Assembly (NCBI GenBank): GCA_947475545.1
Contig: CANJLL010000005.1
Location: 124,001-188,000, forward strand
Length of the DNA stretch: 64,000 nucleotides
Origin: Chloroflexota bacterium
GTDB taxonomy: Bacteria; Chloroflexota; Limnocylindria; Limnocylindrales; CSP1-4
Direction: 5' to 3'
How positions within the stretch are numbered: position 1 is the first letter of the stretch; each line of letters starts with the position of its first letter. The position numbers and the translations under genes were made by a program. Shown one piece after another: positions 42,204 to 50,552 of this stretch. A model generated the notes under the pieces. The model did no database searches. It saw only the letters and a list, made by a program, of their open reading frames with translations, and was not told the origin of the DNA.

Positions 42204-43511
42204 GTGGCTGGGCCCGGCGGATTCGGCGCGTGGCTGGTCGGGCGGGCGCCCGCGCTGAGCCGGCGCAACTACCGGATCTTCATCACCGCGCAGTCGGCGT
42301 CGCTGGTGGGCACCTGGATGCAGACGCTGGGCCAGGCCTGGCTGATCGTGGTGCTGACCCGGGACCCGTTCGTGCTGGGCGTGATCACGGTGGCCCAGGC
42401 GCTCCCCGTGCTGATCTTCTCGCTCTTCGGGGGCGTCGTCGCCGACCGCGCCGACAAGCGCCGCATCCTCACGATCACCCCGGCGCTGAGCGCCCTCCTC
42501 GCCGCGATCCTCGGCGTCCTGTGTGTGACCGGGACGGTCGAGGTGTGGCACATCGCCGTCCTGGCGTTCCTCCTTGGGACCGTCAACGCCGTGGAGATCC
42601 CGGTCCGCCAGGCGTTCGTGATGGAGATGGTGGGCCCGGAACTGGTGTCCAGCGCCGTGGGCCTGAACTCGTCGTCCTACCAGGGCGGGCGGCTGGTCGG
42701 CCCGGCGATCGCGGGCGTGCTGATCGGCGTCACCACCAACCTCATGGGCAGCGCCGTCGCGGGAACCGGGGTGGCGTTCCTGATCAACGCGGCCAGCTTC
42801 GCGGTGGTGGTGGTCGGCTACCTGGCGATGCACCCTGCCGAGCTGATCCCGGTGGTCCGCAAGACGGTCGTGGCGCGCGGGCCGCGCGCGGTGCTCCGCC
42901 AGATCCGCGAGGGGATCAACGAGGTCCGGCACGACCGTCCGGTGCTGGTCACCTTCCTGGTGCCCGGGTTGATCTCCACGATGGCAATCAACTTCGGCGT
43001 CCTGATCCCGGTGCTGGCCCTGGAGTACGGCCTGGACTCGGGGGGACTGGGACTGCTGATGGCGACCAACGGCGTGGGCGCGCTCATCGCCGCGGTCCGG
43101 ATCGGCCTGGGCGGCCGGTCCAACCCCGGCACCCTGATCCAGGGCGCCCTGGTCCTGGGCGTGACGCTGATCCTCGCCGGCCTCAGCGTGGAGGCGGGGA
43201 TGCCCGTGCCGCTGACGGCGCTGTTGCTCTTCATCGCCGGCGCCGGGGCGGTGACCATGCGGACCGCGACCAACACCTCGATCCAGCTGGCCACGGCACC
43301 CGAGATGCGGGGCCGGGTGATGGCACTCTTCGCGCTGGTCTTCGAGGGCGTCTCGCCGATGGGCGCGCTCTTCATCGGCGCGGTCGCAGCGACGCTGGGC
43401 GGTCCGGCCGCCTTCGTGGTGTGCGGCTCCTCGGCGGTGATCCTGGCGCTGCTGGGCGGCAGCGAGGTCCGCAAGATCCGCCGTCACCGCTCGCTCGACG
43501 CGGCCGCGTAG
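42204..43511 (+). CDS. MFS exporter (EntS-like, MFS_3)
   Basis: A 435-aa major facilitator with 12 predicted helices. The start SRRNYRIFITAQSASLVGTW and motif A-like loop GGVVADRADKRRILTITPAL are typical of the EntS/MFS_3 efflux branch (siderophores, macrolides). GTG 42204 is chosen because GGGAGGGG lies just upstream; earlier ATG 42102 would add a basic, non-conserved tail. It is divergent from the molybdenum hydroxylase operon. Its 3' end, including the stop, is tandemly duplicated. Confidence 0.87.
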   Translation: MAGPGGFGAWLVGRAPALSRRNYRIFITAQSASLVGTWMQTLGQAWLIVVLTRDPFVLGVITVAQALPVLIFSLFGGVVADRADKRRILTITPALSALLAAILGVLCVTGTVEVWHIAVLAFLLGTVNAVEIPVRQAFVMEMVGPELVSSAVGLNSSSYQGGRLVGPAIAGVLIGVTTNLMGSAVAGTGVAFLINAASFAVVVVGYLAMHPAELIPVVRKTVVARGPRAVLRQIREGINEVRHDRPVLVTFLVPGLISTMAINFGVLIPVLALEYGLDSGGLGLLMATNGVGALIAAVRIGLGGRSNPGTLIQGALVLGVTLILAGLSVEAGMPVPLTALLLFIAGAGAVTMRTATNTSIQLATAPEMRGRVMALFALVFEGVSPMGALFIGAVAATLGGPAAFVVCGSSAVILALLGGSEVRKIRRHRSLDAAA

Positions 43512-43548
43512 CCGCGGGCCGCGTAACCGCGGGCCGCGTAACCGCGGG
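43504..43548. repeat. 15-nt tandem repeat carrying the MFS stop codon
   Basis: CCGCGGGCCGCGTAA occurs twice in tandem (43512-43526, 43527-43541), after the related CCGCGTAG that ends the MFS gene and before a partial third unit. Each copy is in frame and brings another stop codon. Confidence 0.85.
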
Positions 43549-43561
43549 CGGTGCGCGCGGC

Positions 43562-44584
43562 CTAGCGGACGTAGCCCTCCATGATGGACAGGAGCTGCTC
43601 GGCGGACCACTGGGCGCCCACGTTGATCCGCGGGATCGTGAGCCGCTCCGCCCAGCTGGCGGCGCGGCCCTCGGCGGTGGTGAAAGCAGCCATGACCCCG
43701 GCGACCCGCACGGCCTCCACGGCCGCGTCGTTGTACGCGCCGCCCGGATACGCGAACGTCACGGGCTGGTTCCCCAACTGGAGTCCGAGGGTTCGCTGGG
43801 CCGTTGCCACCTCCTGCACCGACTGCGCGGGCGGGATGTCCGACATCCGTGGGTGGTTGGCCGAGTGGCTGCCAATCTCCATCCCGCCGTCGCGTAATGC
43901 CCGGACCTGGTCCCAGGAGAGGTAGCCGCTCGACCCGACGCGCTCCGAGATCACGAAGAACGTGGCCACGAACCCGTTGCGGCGAATGATCGGGTAGGCC
44001 TCGACCAGGTGGTCGAGCGTGCCGTCGTCGAGGGTGATGACGAAGGTGCGCTGGGGCGGGGGAGTCCCCGCCGCGAGGAGCTCGGCCAGCTGGTGCGCGG
44101 TGATCGACTGCCAGCCGCGAGCCTTCATCGTGCACAGGTGGGATTCCATCAGGGCCGGCGTCATCTGGTAATCGGCCGCCGCCGGGTCGGCGCCCGGGAG
44201 CACCTCGTGGTAGATCAGGACCGGGACGCGCAGGGGGGCGGCACCGGCCGGGGGGCCGGGGGGCAGCGTCGGAATCGGGGGCGGGGTCCCGGTGGCGGGG
44301 GCCGTGGTGGATGCCGGCCCGGCCGGCGAGGTCGGCATGGCGGCCGGCGGGGCGGACGAGGCGGACGGCGGGGCGGACGAGGCGGACGGGGCAGGCGGGC
44401 CCGCGGTCGTGGCTCCACCGGTCGGGCCGGCGGTAGCCATGGCGCACGTGGGCGCGAGGGCGGCGCTGATCCGCGGCAGGAGCCGGTACCCGCCGTACCC
44501 GGCCAGGACCACGATCAGCAGCGCACCGGCGACCAGCCCGCGGCGGGGGATGTCGTGGAGCCACCGGGAGACGAGCATCGGCAC
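43562..44584 (-). CDS. Membrane-anchored polysaccharide deacetylase (NodB domain)
   Basis: A 340-aa CE4 deacetylase. An N-terminal anchor (GLVAGALLIVVLAGYGGYRL) is followed by an Ala/Ser/Pro/Thr-rich linker to about residue 125. The catalytic domain shows VPVLIYHEVL, motif 1 VITLDDGTLDHL (TLDDG rather than the usual TFDDG), motif 2 IGSHSANHPRMS with both zinc histidines, and VTFAYPGGAYND. Similar in layout to the enzyme at 19502, so surface-glycan deacetylation is the likely role. It is divergent from an ABC-2 permease remnant. Confidence 0.87.
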   Translation of the reverse strand: MPMLVSRWLHDIPRRGLVAGALLIVVLAGYGGYRLLPRISAALAPTCAMATAGPTGGATTAGPPAPSASSAPPSASSAPPAAMPTSPAGPASTTAPATGTPPPIPTLPPGPPAGAAPLRVPVLIYHEVLPGADPAAADYQMTPALMESHLCTMKARGWQSITAHQLAELLAAGTPPPQRTFVITLDDGTLDHLVEAYPIIRRNGFVATFFVISERVGSSGYLSWDQVRALRDGGMEIGSHSANHPRMSDIPPAQSVQEVATAQRTLGLQLGNQPVTFAYPGGAYNDAAVEAVRVAGVMAAFTTAEGRAASWAERLTIPRINVGAQWSAEQLLSIMEGYVR

Positions 44585-44596
44585 AGCCTACCCGGT

Positions 44597-44830
44597 CTGA
44601 TACTGGGGGCGCTGGGCGGCTGCATGATCCCGTTCGAGATCATGCAGCAGGTCATGCAGGACGTGGCTCGGTTGATCCCGCACTCGTGGGCCATCCTGGG
44701 CCTGCGCAGCCTGGTCCAGCACGGCGGCGGGATCGAGAGCGTCGCGTCGAACGTCGCGGTCCTGGCCGGGTTCGCCGTGGTGATCCTGTCGCTGGCGGCC
44801 TGGCGTTTCCGCCGCTCGATCGTGCGCTGA
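44597..44830 (+). pseudogene. C-terminal remnant of an ABC-2 type permease
   Basis: About 75 codons match the end of DrrB/ABC-2 permeases: LILGALGGCMIPFEIMQQVM, RLIPHSWAILGLRSLVQHGG, and a final helix FAVVILSLAAWRFRRSIVR. The upstream two-thirds of such a gene (the first five helices) is missing; instead the deacetylase gene begins on the other strand at 44584. No ATPase partner is adjacent. Most likely the leftover of a deletion or rearrangement. The stop TGA 44828-44830 is part of a repeated unit. Confidence 0.75.
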
Positions 44831-44901
44831 CCTTCGGTCATCGTGCGCTGAGCCGTTGGCTCCACGGCGCTGACCTTCGGTCATGCGCTGACCTTCGGTC
44901 A
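44824..44901. repeat. Three copies of an 18-nt unit with stop codon and inverted repeat
   Basis: GCGCTGACCTTCGGTCAT occurs at 44824-44841 and 44867-44884, with a third copy lacking the last base at 44885-44901. The first holds the stop codon of the permease remnant. Each contains TGACC-TTC-GGTCA, which could form a small hairpin. Confidence 0.85.
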
Positions 44902-44932
44902 GCGTGCGCTGCGTGGACGGCCGTGGGCCGCG

Positions 44933-45640
44933 CTAGCCGGTGGGCTCCGGCGCTACCGGCGGCGCCACGATCGGGTCCTGTGTCGGCTTCGGCGTGAACG
45001 TGGTGGACGAGACGGCCTGGCCGCCGGTGACCGCGGCGGCGTACGAGACCGTCACCGCGCCGCCGTTGCCGATCAGCATCGTCACCTCGACCGGGCTGGA
45101 GCCCGTGAGGCCCAGCGCCGAGGCCGGGTACGTCAGCTTGAGCGTCGTGCCGATCGAGGTGGTCGAGACCGTCTGCGAGGTGATCGGGGAGAGGAGCGGG
45201 GCCCGCGGATCCCCGCCGGGCACGGCGCCCTCGGTCAGCACCCAGTCGCCGCCGGGCTGGAGGACCCACGAATCGGGCGGGATCATGCGATAGGTGATGG
45301 ACGCGCCGCCTGAGTCGACGACCAGCTCGCTGGCGTCCCCCAGGTGTCGGCCCTTGACGTGGGCGGCCACCTTGCCCGCGACGGTGACGGTGGTGTCATA
45401 GGTGTAGCCGGCGCTGAGGGCCGCGAGCGACGCCGCGAGCCCGGGTCGGGCGGTGCCCACGAGCCCCGCCGTGGCGCCGGAGGGGCTGGACAGTGGGACC
45501 CGGCCGCCGGTCGGGGCGGCACTGCCCGAGGCCGACGACCCGCAGGCCGATAGCGCCAGCGCGGCCAGCAGCGCGAGGGTCGGAAGACCGGCGCGGATGG
45601 CCGCGGCGCCGCCCGATGGGCGGTGCCGCGCATGTCCCAT
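44933..45640 (-). CDS. Lipoprotein of the duplicated cassette (B1)
   Basis: A 235-aa exported lipoprotein. The signal peptide LPTLALLAALALSACGSS has lipobox LSAC. The mature part has GYTYDTTVTVAGKVAAHVKG, then ASITYRMIPPDSWVLQPGGD and ends PTQDPIVAPPVAPEPTG. It is a clear paralogue of the protein at 46841: both share AAHVKGR, SGGASITYR, PGGDWV and the PTQxPIV tail. The fold resembles LppX/LprG-type beta clamps in outline only; I assign no function. ATG 45640 is the only start that places the signal peptide correctly. Last gene of the four-gene block. Confidence 0.75.
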   Translation of the reverse strand: MGHARHRPSGGAAAIRAGLPTLALLAALALSACGSSASGSAAPTGGRVPLSSPSGATAGLVGTARPGLAASLAALSAGYTYDTTVTVAGKVAAHVKGRHLGDASELVVDSGGASITYRMIPPDSWVLQPGGDWVLTEGAVPGGDPRAPLLSPITSQTVSTTSIGTTLKLTYPASALGLTGSSPVEVTMLIGNGGAVTVSYAAAVTGGQAVSSTTFTPKPTQDPIVAPPVAPEPTG

Positions 45641-45657
45641 CCGGACCGGGAAGACGC

Positions 45658-45756
45658 TCAGCGCCTGCCCCCGGAGCTGCTGTTGGAGCCGTTGCCGGAC
45701 GGGCCATTCCCGCCCTGGTTGCCGGACGGGCCATTCCCGCCCTGGTTGCCGGGTCA
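45658..45756 (-). other. In-frame low-complexity tail beyond the A1 stop (TGA C)
   Basis: The A1 gene ends with TGA at 45756-45754. The same frame then stays open for 31 codons to TGA 45660-45658 and encodes PGNQGGNGPSGNQGGNGPSG and a Ser/Asn-rich end. A perfect 30-nt DNA duplication underlies it. Paralogue A2 has a Gly/Ser/Asn tail in the corresponding place. Either a nonsense mutation removed the tail, or the leaky context TGA-C allows readthrough. Confidence 0.55.
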
Positions 45757-46731
45757 CGCGGGCCCGTCGGGGCCCGCGTGTCCGGTGCTGCCGCAGGAGC
45801 CGGAGCTGCCCTTGGCGGCCACGGTGTACGTGCCGTCCTTGTTCAGATCCAGCGCCACCTGCAGGCCCACGTTGGTCCCAGTGAAGCGGACCTCGAAGCC
45901 GTTCTTGATGGCCGCATGGGTGGCCGGCGCGCCCGTCGTGGAGTCGAAGACCGCGGCGGCGCCGGGGCCAACGTGATAGGCGACCGAGACGGGTGTCCCG
46001 TCGCCCAGCAGGGCCGACCAGGTCCGGGCGCCCGTCAGCTCGGCCAGGGTGCCGGTCAGACGCTGCTGGTCGCGGCCGCTCAGCGTGATTCGCAGGCGAG
46101 CCTCGCCGTGCTCGTCGCGGGACGCCTGCACCGTGATGGTGAGCCGCTTGACGAAGCCGTCATGGCTGAACGCGACGCCGGCGCTGGCGACATCGCCCTC
46201 GCCGTGCTCGCCGTGCTCGTCGTTCTTCATCGTGATGGCGGTGGCGGTCACGCCCGCCGCCGGGCTGATGGTGCCGATGCTGACGGTCGGCTTGCCCGAG
46301 CCGTCGTTGCCCACGGTGTAGGCCACGGTCGACTTGGCGCCGGTCCCAAACACGTCCGCCGACCAGCTGCCGGTGCCGCTCAGGTCGGCCAGCGTCGGCG
46401 CCTTGGCGCTGAGGGACATCCGATCGCCACGCGCCTTGACGGACACCGTGGTCGTCCCGGCCGTGTTCTCGAACCGGACCTTGGTGGCCTCGGTGGTCGT
46501 CTGGGTGAAGTCGCCCGGCGGTGCCAGGGTGACGCCGGAGATGTTGCCGGCCGTGTCGAGGGTGACATCGACGGTCAGCGTGGTGCCCAGGAGCGGCAGG
46601 GTGGCGGTCATGCCGCCGGTATCCGCGATGGGCCCGTTGGTGGTGGCGGCCGCGCTCACCGGGAAGGCGACGAGGGCCGCGAGGACGGCCATCACGGTCA
46701 TCCCCGCGAGGCGTCGTTCGGTTCGTTCCAT
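45754..46731 (-). CDS. Exported beta-rich protein of the duplicated cassette (A1)
   Basis: A 325-aa secreted protein. The signal peptide (MTVMAVLAALVAFPVSAAA) is followed by IADTGGMTATLPLLGTTLTV and repeated strand-rich stretches (ATKVRFENTAGTTTVSVKAR, SGTGSWSADVFGTGAKSTVA). A second half with RLTGTLAELTGARTWSALLG and VALDLNKDGTYTVAAKG follows. It aligns nearly end to end with A2 at 47595. A conserved SCG precedes the low-complexity end. No catalytic motif is visible; perhaps an adhesin, sheath or structural envelope protein. ATG 46731 has AGGA upstream. See the tail feature at 45658. Confidence 0.75.
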   Translation of the reverse strand: MERTERRLAGMTVMAVLAALVAFPVSAAATTNGPIADTGGMTATLPLLGTTLTVDVTLDTAGNISGVTLAPPGDFTQTTTEATKVRFENTAGTTTVSVKARGDRMSLSAKAPTLADLSGTGSWSADVFGTGAKSTVAYTVGNDGSGKPTVSIGTISPAAGVTATAITMKNDEHGEHGEGDVASAGVAFSHDGFVKRLTITVQASRDEHGEARLRITLSGRDQQRLTGTLAELTGARTWSALLGDGTPVSVAYHVGPGAAAVFDSTTGAPATHAAIKNGFEVRFTGTNVGLQVALDLNKDGTYTVAAKGSSGSCGSTGHAGPDGPA

Positions 46732-46840
46732 CCGATCACGTCCTTTCGATCGATGGCTCGACTCCGGGCAGATTCGCCCGCTCGCCGAACCCCGTTCGAC
46801 CTCCTGGGGACATCGGAGGGAGGAAGGTTTCACGGCGCGG

Positions 46841-47587
46841 TCAGCCCGCCGGGTCCGGCGCGACCGCCTGGGCCACGATGGGCTCCTGGGTGGGCTGCGG
46901 GGTGAGGACCGTCTTGGAGACGGTCTCCCGCCCGCCCAGGCTGGCCGTGTACGTCACCCAGACCAGGCCACCGGCGACGATCGTCACCGTCACGGGCACG
47001 GGGTCGGCCCCGGGCAGGCCCAGCGCGGCCGGCGGGTACGAGACGCGCAGGATCCTGCCCGCCGGCCCGCCCGGCAGCGCGGTCGCGGCCTGCGGCGCCA
47101 TCAAGGCTGCCAGCGGGTGGCCGCCGGGGACCGTGCCCTGCGCCTCGATCCAGTCTCCGCCGGCCTGGCGGACCCAGGACGCGGGCGGCAGCAGGCGATA
47201 GGTAATGGACGCCCCGCCCGACTGCACGGCCAGCTCGCTGCCCTCGCCGAAGCGGCGGCCCTTGACATGGGCGGCCACCTGCTGGCCGATGGTCAGGGTG
47301 GTCTCGAAGGTGTAGCCGGAGCGCAGCGGCTCAAGCGCCGCGACCAGTCTTTCGGTCGCAGAGATCTCCGGGCTTCCACCCGGCGCGGCCGCGGCTGGCG
47401 CGCGGGTTGGGGTCTGCGTGGTCGGGTTGCCGGACCCGGATCGGGAGGTCACCGCCGTCCCGCCGCACGCCGCCAGCAGGATCGCCAGGACGAGGAGGGC
47501 GGCGCCAGCGTGAAGCCGACGCCGCCCAGTCCCGATCACCCGGCCGGGGCCCCGCGCGAGCGCGGAGTGCCGGTCGAAGGACGTCAT
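46841..47587 (-). CDS. Lipoprotein of the duplicated cassette (B2)
   Basis: A 248-aa lipoprotein with signal peptide AALLVLAILLAACGGT (lipobox LAAC). The mature domain GYTFETTLTIGQQVAAHVKG, ASITYRLLPPASWVRQAGGD and end PTQEPIVAQAVAPDPAG match B1 throughout. It begins 7 nt after the A2 stop, so A2 and B2 are certainly co-transcribed, and 109 nt precede A1. The order A2-B2-A1-B1 shows that the duplicated unit is an A-B pair. Function unknown. Confidence 0.75.
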   Translation of the reverse strand: MTSFDRHSALARGPGRVIGTGRRRLHAGAALLVLAILLAACGGTAVTSRSGSGNPTTQTPTRAPAAAAPGGSPEISATERLVAALEPLRSGYTFETTLTIGQQVAAHVKGRRFGEGSELAVQSGGASITYRLLPPASWVRQAGGDWIEAQGTVPGGHPLAALMAPQAATALPGGPAGRILRVSYPPAALGLPGADPVPVTVTIVAGGLVWVTYTASLGGRETVSKTVLTPQPTQEPIVAQAVAPDPAG

Positions 47588-47594
47588 GCCGTGA

Positions 47595-48692
47595 TCAGCC
47601 CCTGCCGTCCCGCGACCCGCCGGAGCGGTCGTCGCCGGACCCATTGCTGGAGCCGTGGCTGCCGCCGGACCCGTTGCTCCCGCTCGAGCCGCCGCCCGAC
47701 GGTCGCGTGGAGCCGGAACCGGAGCCGGAGCCCTTCGAGTCGTCGTGCGAACCGTCCTTGCCGCACGAGCCCGAGAACCCGCTGGCCATGACGGTGTACG
47801 TGCCGTCCTCGTTGGCCTTGAGGGCGACCTTGACCCCGACGTTGGTCCCGTCGAAGTCGGCCTGGAAGCCGTGGTCGTACTTCTTGGCCGTGGCTGGAGC
47901 GCCCGTCGCGCTGTCGTACACGGCGCTGCCGCCGGGCCCCACGTGGTAGGTGACCGTGACCGCGGTGCCGTCGCACAGGTGGGCGGACCAGGTGCGCGGG
48001 CCGGCCAGCTCGGCGAGCGTTCCGGTGGTGCGCTGGCGGTCCTTGCCGCTGAGCGTGATCTGGAGCCGCGCCTTGCCGCTCTCGCGGTCCACGCTGACCG
48101 AGATCGACAGCCGCTTGACGTAGCCCTCGAAGGCAAAGGTTGCGCCGCCGCTCACGGAGGCGTCCTCGCCCTCGTCCGAATGGCTCTTGGGCGCGACCGG
48201 TGTCGCGATGATGCCGGCCGCCGCCGAGATGGCGCCGATCGCCAGCGTGGGCTTCGCGGTCCCGTCGTCGCCGATCGTGTACGCGACGGTGGACTTGGCG
48301 CCCGTCCCGAAGACGTCGGCCCCCCAGCTGCCGGTGCCGCTCACGTCGGCGAGGGCGCCCGAGCTGGCCTTGATCGACATCGTCGAGCCCTTGGCCTTCA
48401 CGGAGACGGTGGTGGTCCCGGCCGTGTTCTCGAACTTGACCTTGGTGGCTTCCGTGGTCGTCTGCGTGAAGTCACCTGGCGGAGTGAGCACGACCCCGGA
48501 GATGTTGCCAGTCGGGTCGAGCGCCACGTCCACGGTCAGCGTGGTGCCAAACAGCGGCAGCGTGGCGGTCATCCCGCCGGTCTGGGCGATCGGCTCGTTG
48601 GTGGTGGCCGCGGCTCCTGCGGGCAAGGCGAGCAGCCCGGCCAGGGCCGCCGTGGTCAAGATGCCCGCGACACGGGGAACAGTTGGACGCAT
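47595..48692 (-). CDS. Exported beta-rich protein of the duplicated cassette (A2)
   Basis: A 365-aa secreted protein; signal peptide VAGILTTAALAGLLALPAGA, then IAQTGGMTATLPLFGTTLTV. It matches A1 in both halves (ATKVKFENTAGTTTVSVKAK, SGTGSWGADVFGTGAKSTVA, RTTGTLAELAGPRTWSAHLC). After the conserved SCG it carries a 45-residue Gly/Ser/Asn/Asp-rich tail, missing from A1. GGAGAG lies about 9 nt upstream of ATG 48692. First gene of the block. Probably envelope-associated through its lipoprotein partner; this is inference. Confidence 0.75.
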   Translation of the reverse strand: MRPTVPRVAGILTTAALAGLLALPAGAAATTNEPIAQTGGMTATLPLFGTTLTVDVALDPTGNISGVVLTPPGDFTQTTTEATKVKFENTAGTTTVSVKAKGSTMSIKASSGALADVSGTGSWGADVFGTGAKSTVAYTIGDDGTAKPTLAIGAISAAAGIIATPVAPKSHSDEGEDASVSGGATFAFEGYVKRLSISVSVDRESGKARLQITLSGKDRQRTTGTLAELAGPRTWSAHLCDGTAVTVTYHVGPGGSAVYDSATGAPATAKKYDHGFQADFDGTNVGVKVALKANEDGTYTVMASGFSGSCGKDGSHDDSKGSGSGSGSTRPSGGGSSGSNGSGGSHGSSNGSGDDRSGGSRDGRG

Positions 48693-48986
48693 CAGGGCTC
48701 TCCTCGGTATGGAGCCACCCCGGATGGACCGGATCAGGGGACGGCGGATCGATGTGGCGACCGGGATGCATCGTCCGGTCGTTAGGCGAACCGTAAGCCT
48801 GGCCGGGCCTCCGCCGGGACGGCGCGGTGGTACCCAACGGCCCGGGCCGAAGGTCCAGCGGGGTGGTGCCACGATGCCGACGCGCCGGTCGGAACAGGTA
48901 GGTGGCGGTGTGGTCCGGAGGCAGGACCCGGTACCAGCCCGCCCGGCGTGGGTCCGCGGACCCTGTCCGGCGTCCGTTGGGGCCAG

Positions 48987-50525
48987 TCAGTCGCGCGACG
49001 CGGCCCGGACGGCCGACCAGGCAGCCAGCGCGCGCGCCCGGCTATCGGCGTGGTCGACGATGGGCGCCGGGTAGTCGTGCCCGATCCGGCAGCCGTAGGT
49101 CGCCTGGTCGGCTGGCGAGAGCGTCCACGGGCGGTGGATGCGCGCGACGGGGACGCGGGCCAGCTCCGGGACCCAGCGACGGACGTAGGCGCCGTCTGGG
49201 TCGAACCGCTCCCCCTGCAGGGTGGGGTTGAAGACCCGGAACCAGGGCTGCGCGTCCGCCCCGGTCGACGCTGACCACTGCCAGCCGCCGTTGTTGGCGG
49301 CCGGGTCCCCGTCCACCAGGTGCGCCATGAAGTGGGCCTCGCCAATCCGCCAGTCCACGAACAGGTCCTTGGCCAGGAAGCTCGCGACGATCATCCGGGC
49401 GCGGTTGTGCATCCAGCCGGTGGCCAGCAGCTGGCGCATGGCTGCATCCACGATGGGGTAGCCGGTCTGCCCCGTTCGCCACGCCGCGATCTCGTCCGGA
49501 TCGTTCCGCCAGGCGAGGTCGGCGGCGCGGGGGTCGAACGGGTCGCGGGCAAGGTGCGGCTCCCACCAGAGCAGGTGGGCGTAGAAGTCGCGCCACGCCA
49601 GCTCGGACGTGAAGACGGCGGGCTGCACGTCGGCGTGGGTCACGGCGCGGACCAGCACCTCGAGCGGTGACAGGGAGCCCCAGCGCAGGTCCGCCGAGAG
49701 CCGTGACGTCCCGTCCTCGCCCACCAGGTTTCGACGCCTGGCATAGCCGTCCAGCCCGGTGGGGCCCGGGTCCAGCCAGCGCGCCAGTCGCTCGCGTGCG
49801 GCAGCCTCGCCGGGAGCGGGCAGGAGCGACGGACGCGCGGTGGGGATCGGCGCGAGCTCCGGCGTTGCCGGCTGGACCGCCCACGCTTCGCCGTCCGGCC
49901 AGGTCGAGGGGAACGGCACGTGTGCCGGGGCGGGCAGCAGATCCCGGATGGTGGCTGCTTCCCACGTCCGACGGAACGGCGTGAAGACCGCGTAGCGCCC
50001 GCCGGTCCTCGTCCGAATGGCCTCGGGTTCGCGGATCAGGACGCCCGGGTGCTCCACGAGGCGCCTGCCCGCCGCGGCCAGCGTCTGCGCCACGGCACGA
50101 TCCCGTCTCCGCCCGTACGGGGCGTAGTCGCGGGAGACGTGCACCTCCTCGGCCCCGAACGCTCGGGCCACCGCCGGGACCAGGTCGGCCGGGCGGCCGC
50201 GCAGCACCAGCAGTCGCCCGCCGCGGGCCTCCAGCGCGGCCCCCAGTTCACGCAGGCAGCCGGCAAGGAACCACGCCCGGTTCGGCGATGCCCAGCGTCC
50301 GGCCAGCAGGACCTCGTCCAGGATGTACAGCGGCACCACCGGTCGGCCGCCCGCGAGGGCCGCGGTCAGTGCGGGGTGGTCGTGCAACCGGAGGTCGCGC
50401 CGGAGCCAGAGGATCGAGGGCGCCCGGTGCGATGTTGAAGGCGAGGGGTCCACCGGGACATCATCGTGGAACCCGGCGTTCTTGGCTGCGCCTGCCGCCG
50501 GGTTCGTTGCCATCGGCTGCGTCAT
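48987..50525 (-). CDS. phrB: Deoxyribodipyrimidine photolyase
   Basis: A 512-aa FAD-dependent DNA photolyase that uses blue light to split pyrimidine dimers. The N-terminal antenna-binding domain begins SILWLRRDLRLHDHPALTAA. The FAD domain shows LSADLRWGSLSPLEVLVRAV, WRTGQTGYPIVDAAMRQLLA, TGWMHNRARMIVASFLAKDL and DPAANNGGWQWSASTGADAQ, including the W residues of the electron-transfer chain. Class I CPD type is likely. ATG 50525 or 50513 are both possible starts; the first 30 residues are variable. Divergent from a RidA gene. Confidence 0.92.
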   Translation of the reverse strand: MTQPMATNPAAGAAKNAGFHDDVPVDPSPSTSHRAPSILWLRRDLRLHDHPALTAALAGGRPVVPLYILDEVLLAGRWASPNRAWFLAGCLRELGAALEARGGRLLVLRGRPADLVPAVARAFGAEEVHVSRDYAPYGRRRDRAVAQTLAAAGRRLVEHPGVLIREPEAIRTRTGGRYAVFTPFRRTWEAATIRDLLPAPAHVPFPSTWPDGEAWAVQPATPELAPIPTARPSLLPAPGEAAARERLARWLDPGPTGLDGYARRRNLVGEDGTSRLSADLRWGSLSPLEVLVRAVTHADVQPAVFTSELAWRDFYAHLLWWEPHLARDPFDPRAADLAWRNDPDEIAAWRTGQTGYPIVDAAMRQLLATGWMHNRARMIVASFLAKDLFVDWRIGEAHFMAHLVDGDPAANNGGWQWSASTGADAQPWFRVFNPTLQGERFDPDGAYVRRWVPELARVPVARIHRPWTLSPADQATYGCRIGHDYPAPIVDHADSRARALAAWSAVRAASRD

Positions 50526-50552
50526 GGCGGGCTTCGTCGCTGGCGCGAGGAG

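Noticed and set aside
44824..44901. The 18-nt repeats as a short CRISPR array.
   Set aside because: Units are too short, spacers are irregular (25 nt and 0 nt), one unit is part of a gene end, and no cas gene is present.
45754..45756. Selenocysteine at the A1 TGA.
   Set aside because: No SECIS-like stem-loop is evident just after the TGA and the paralogue has no Cys at this place; nonsense mutation or readthrough is simpler.
46841..48136. A 431-aa reading that would fuse the B2 lipoprotein to a long N-terminal extension.
   Set aside because: The signal peptide and lipobox lie just after ATG 47587, and the extension is a shadow of A2.
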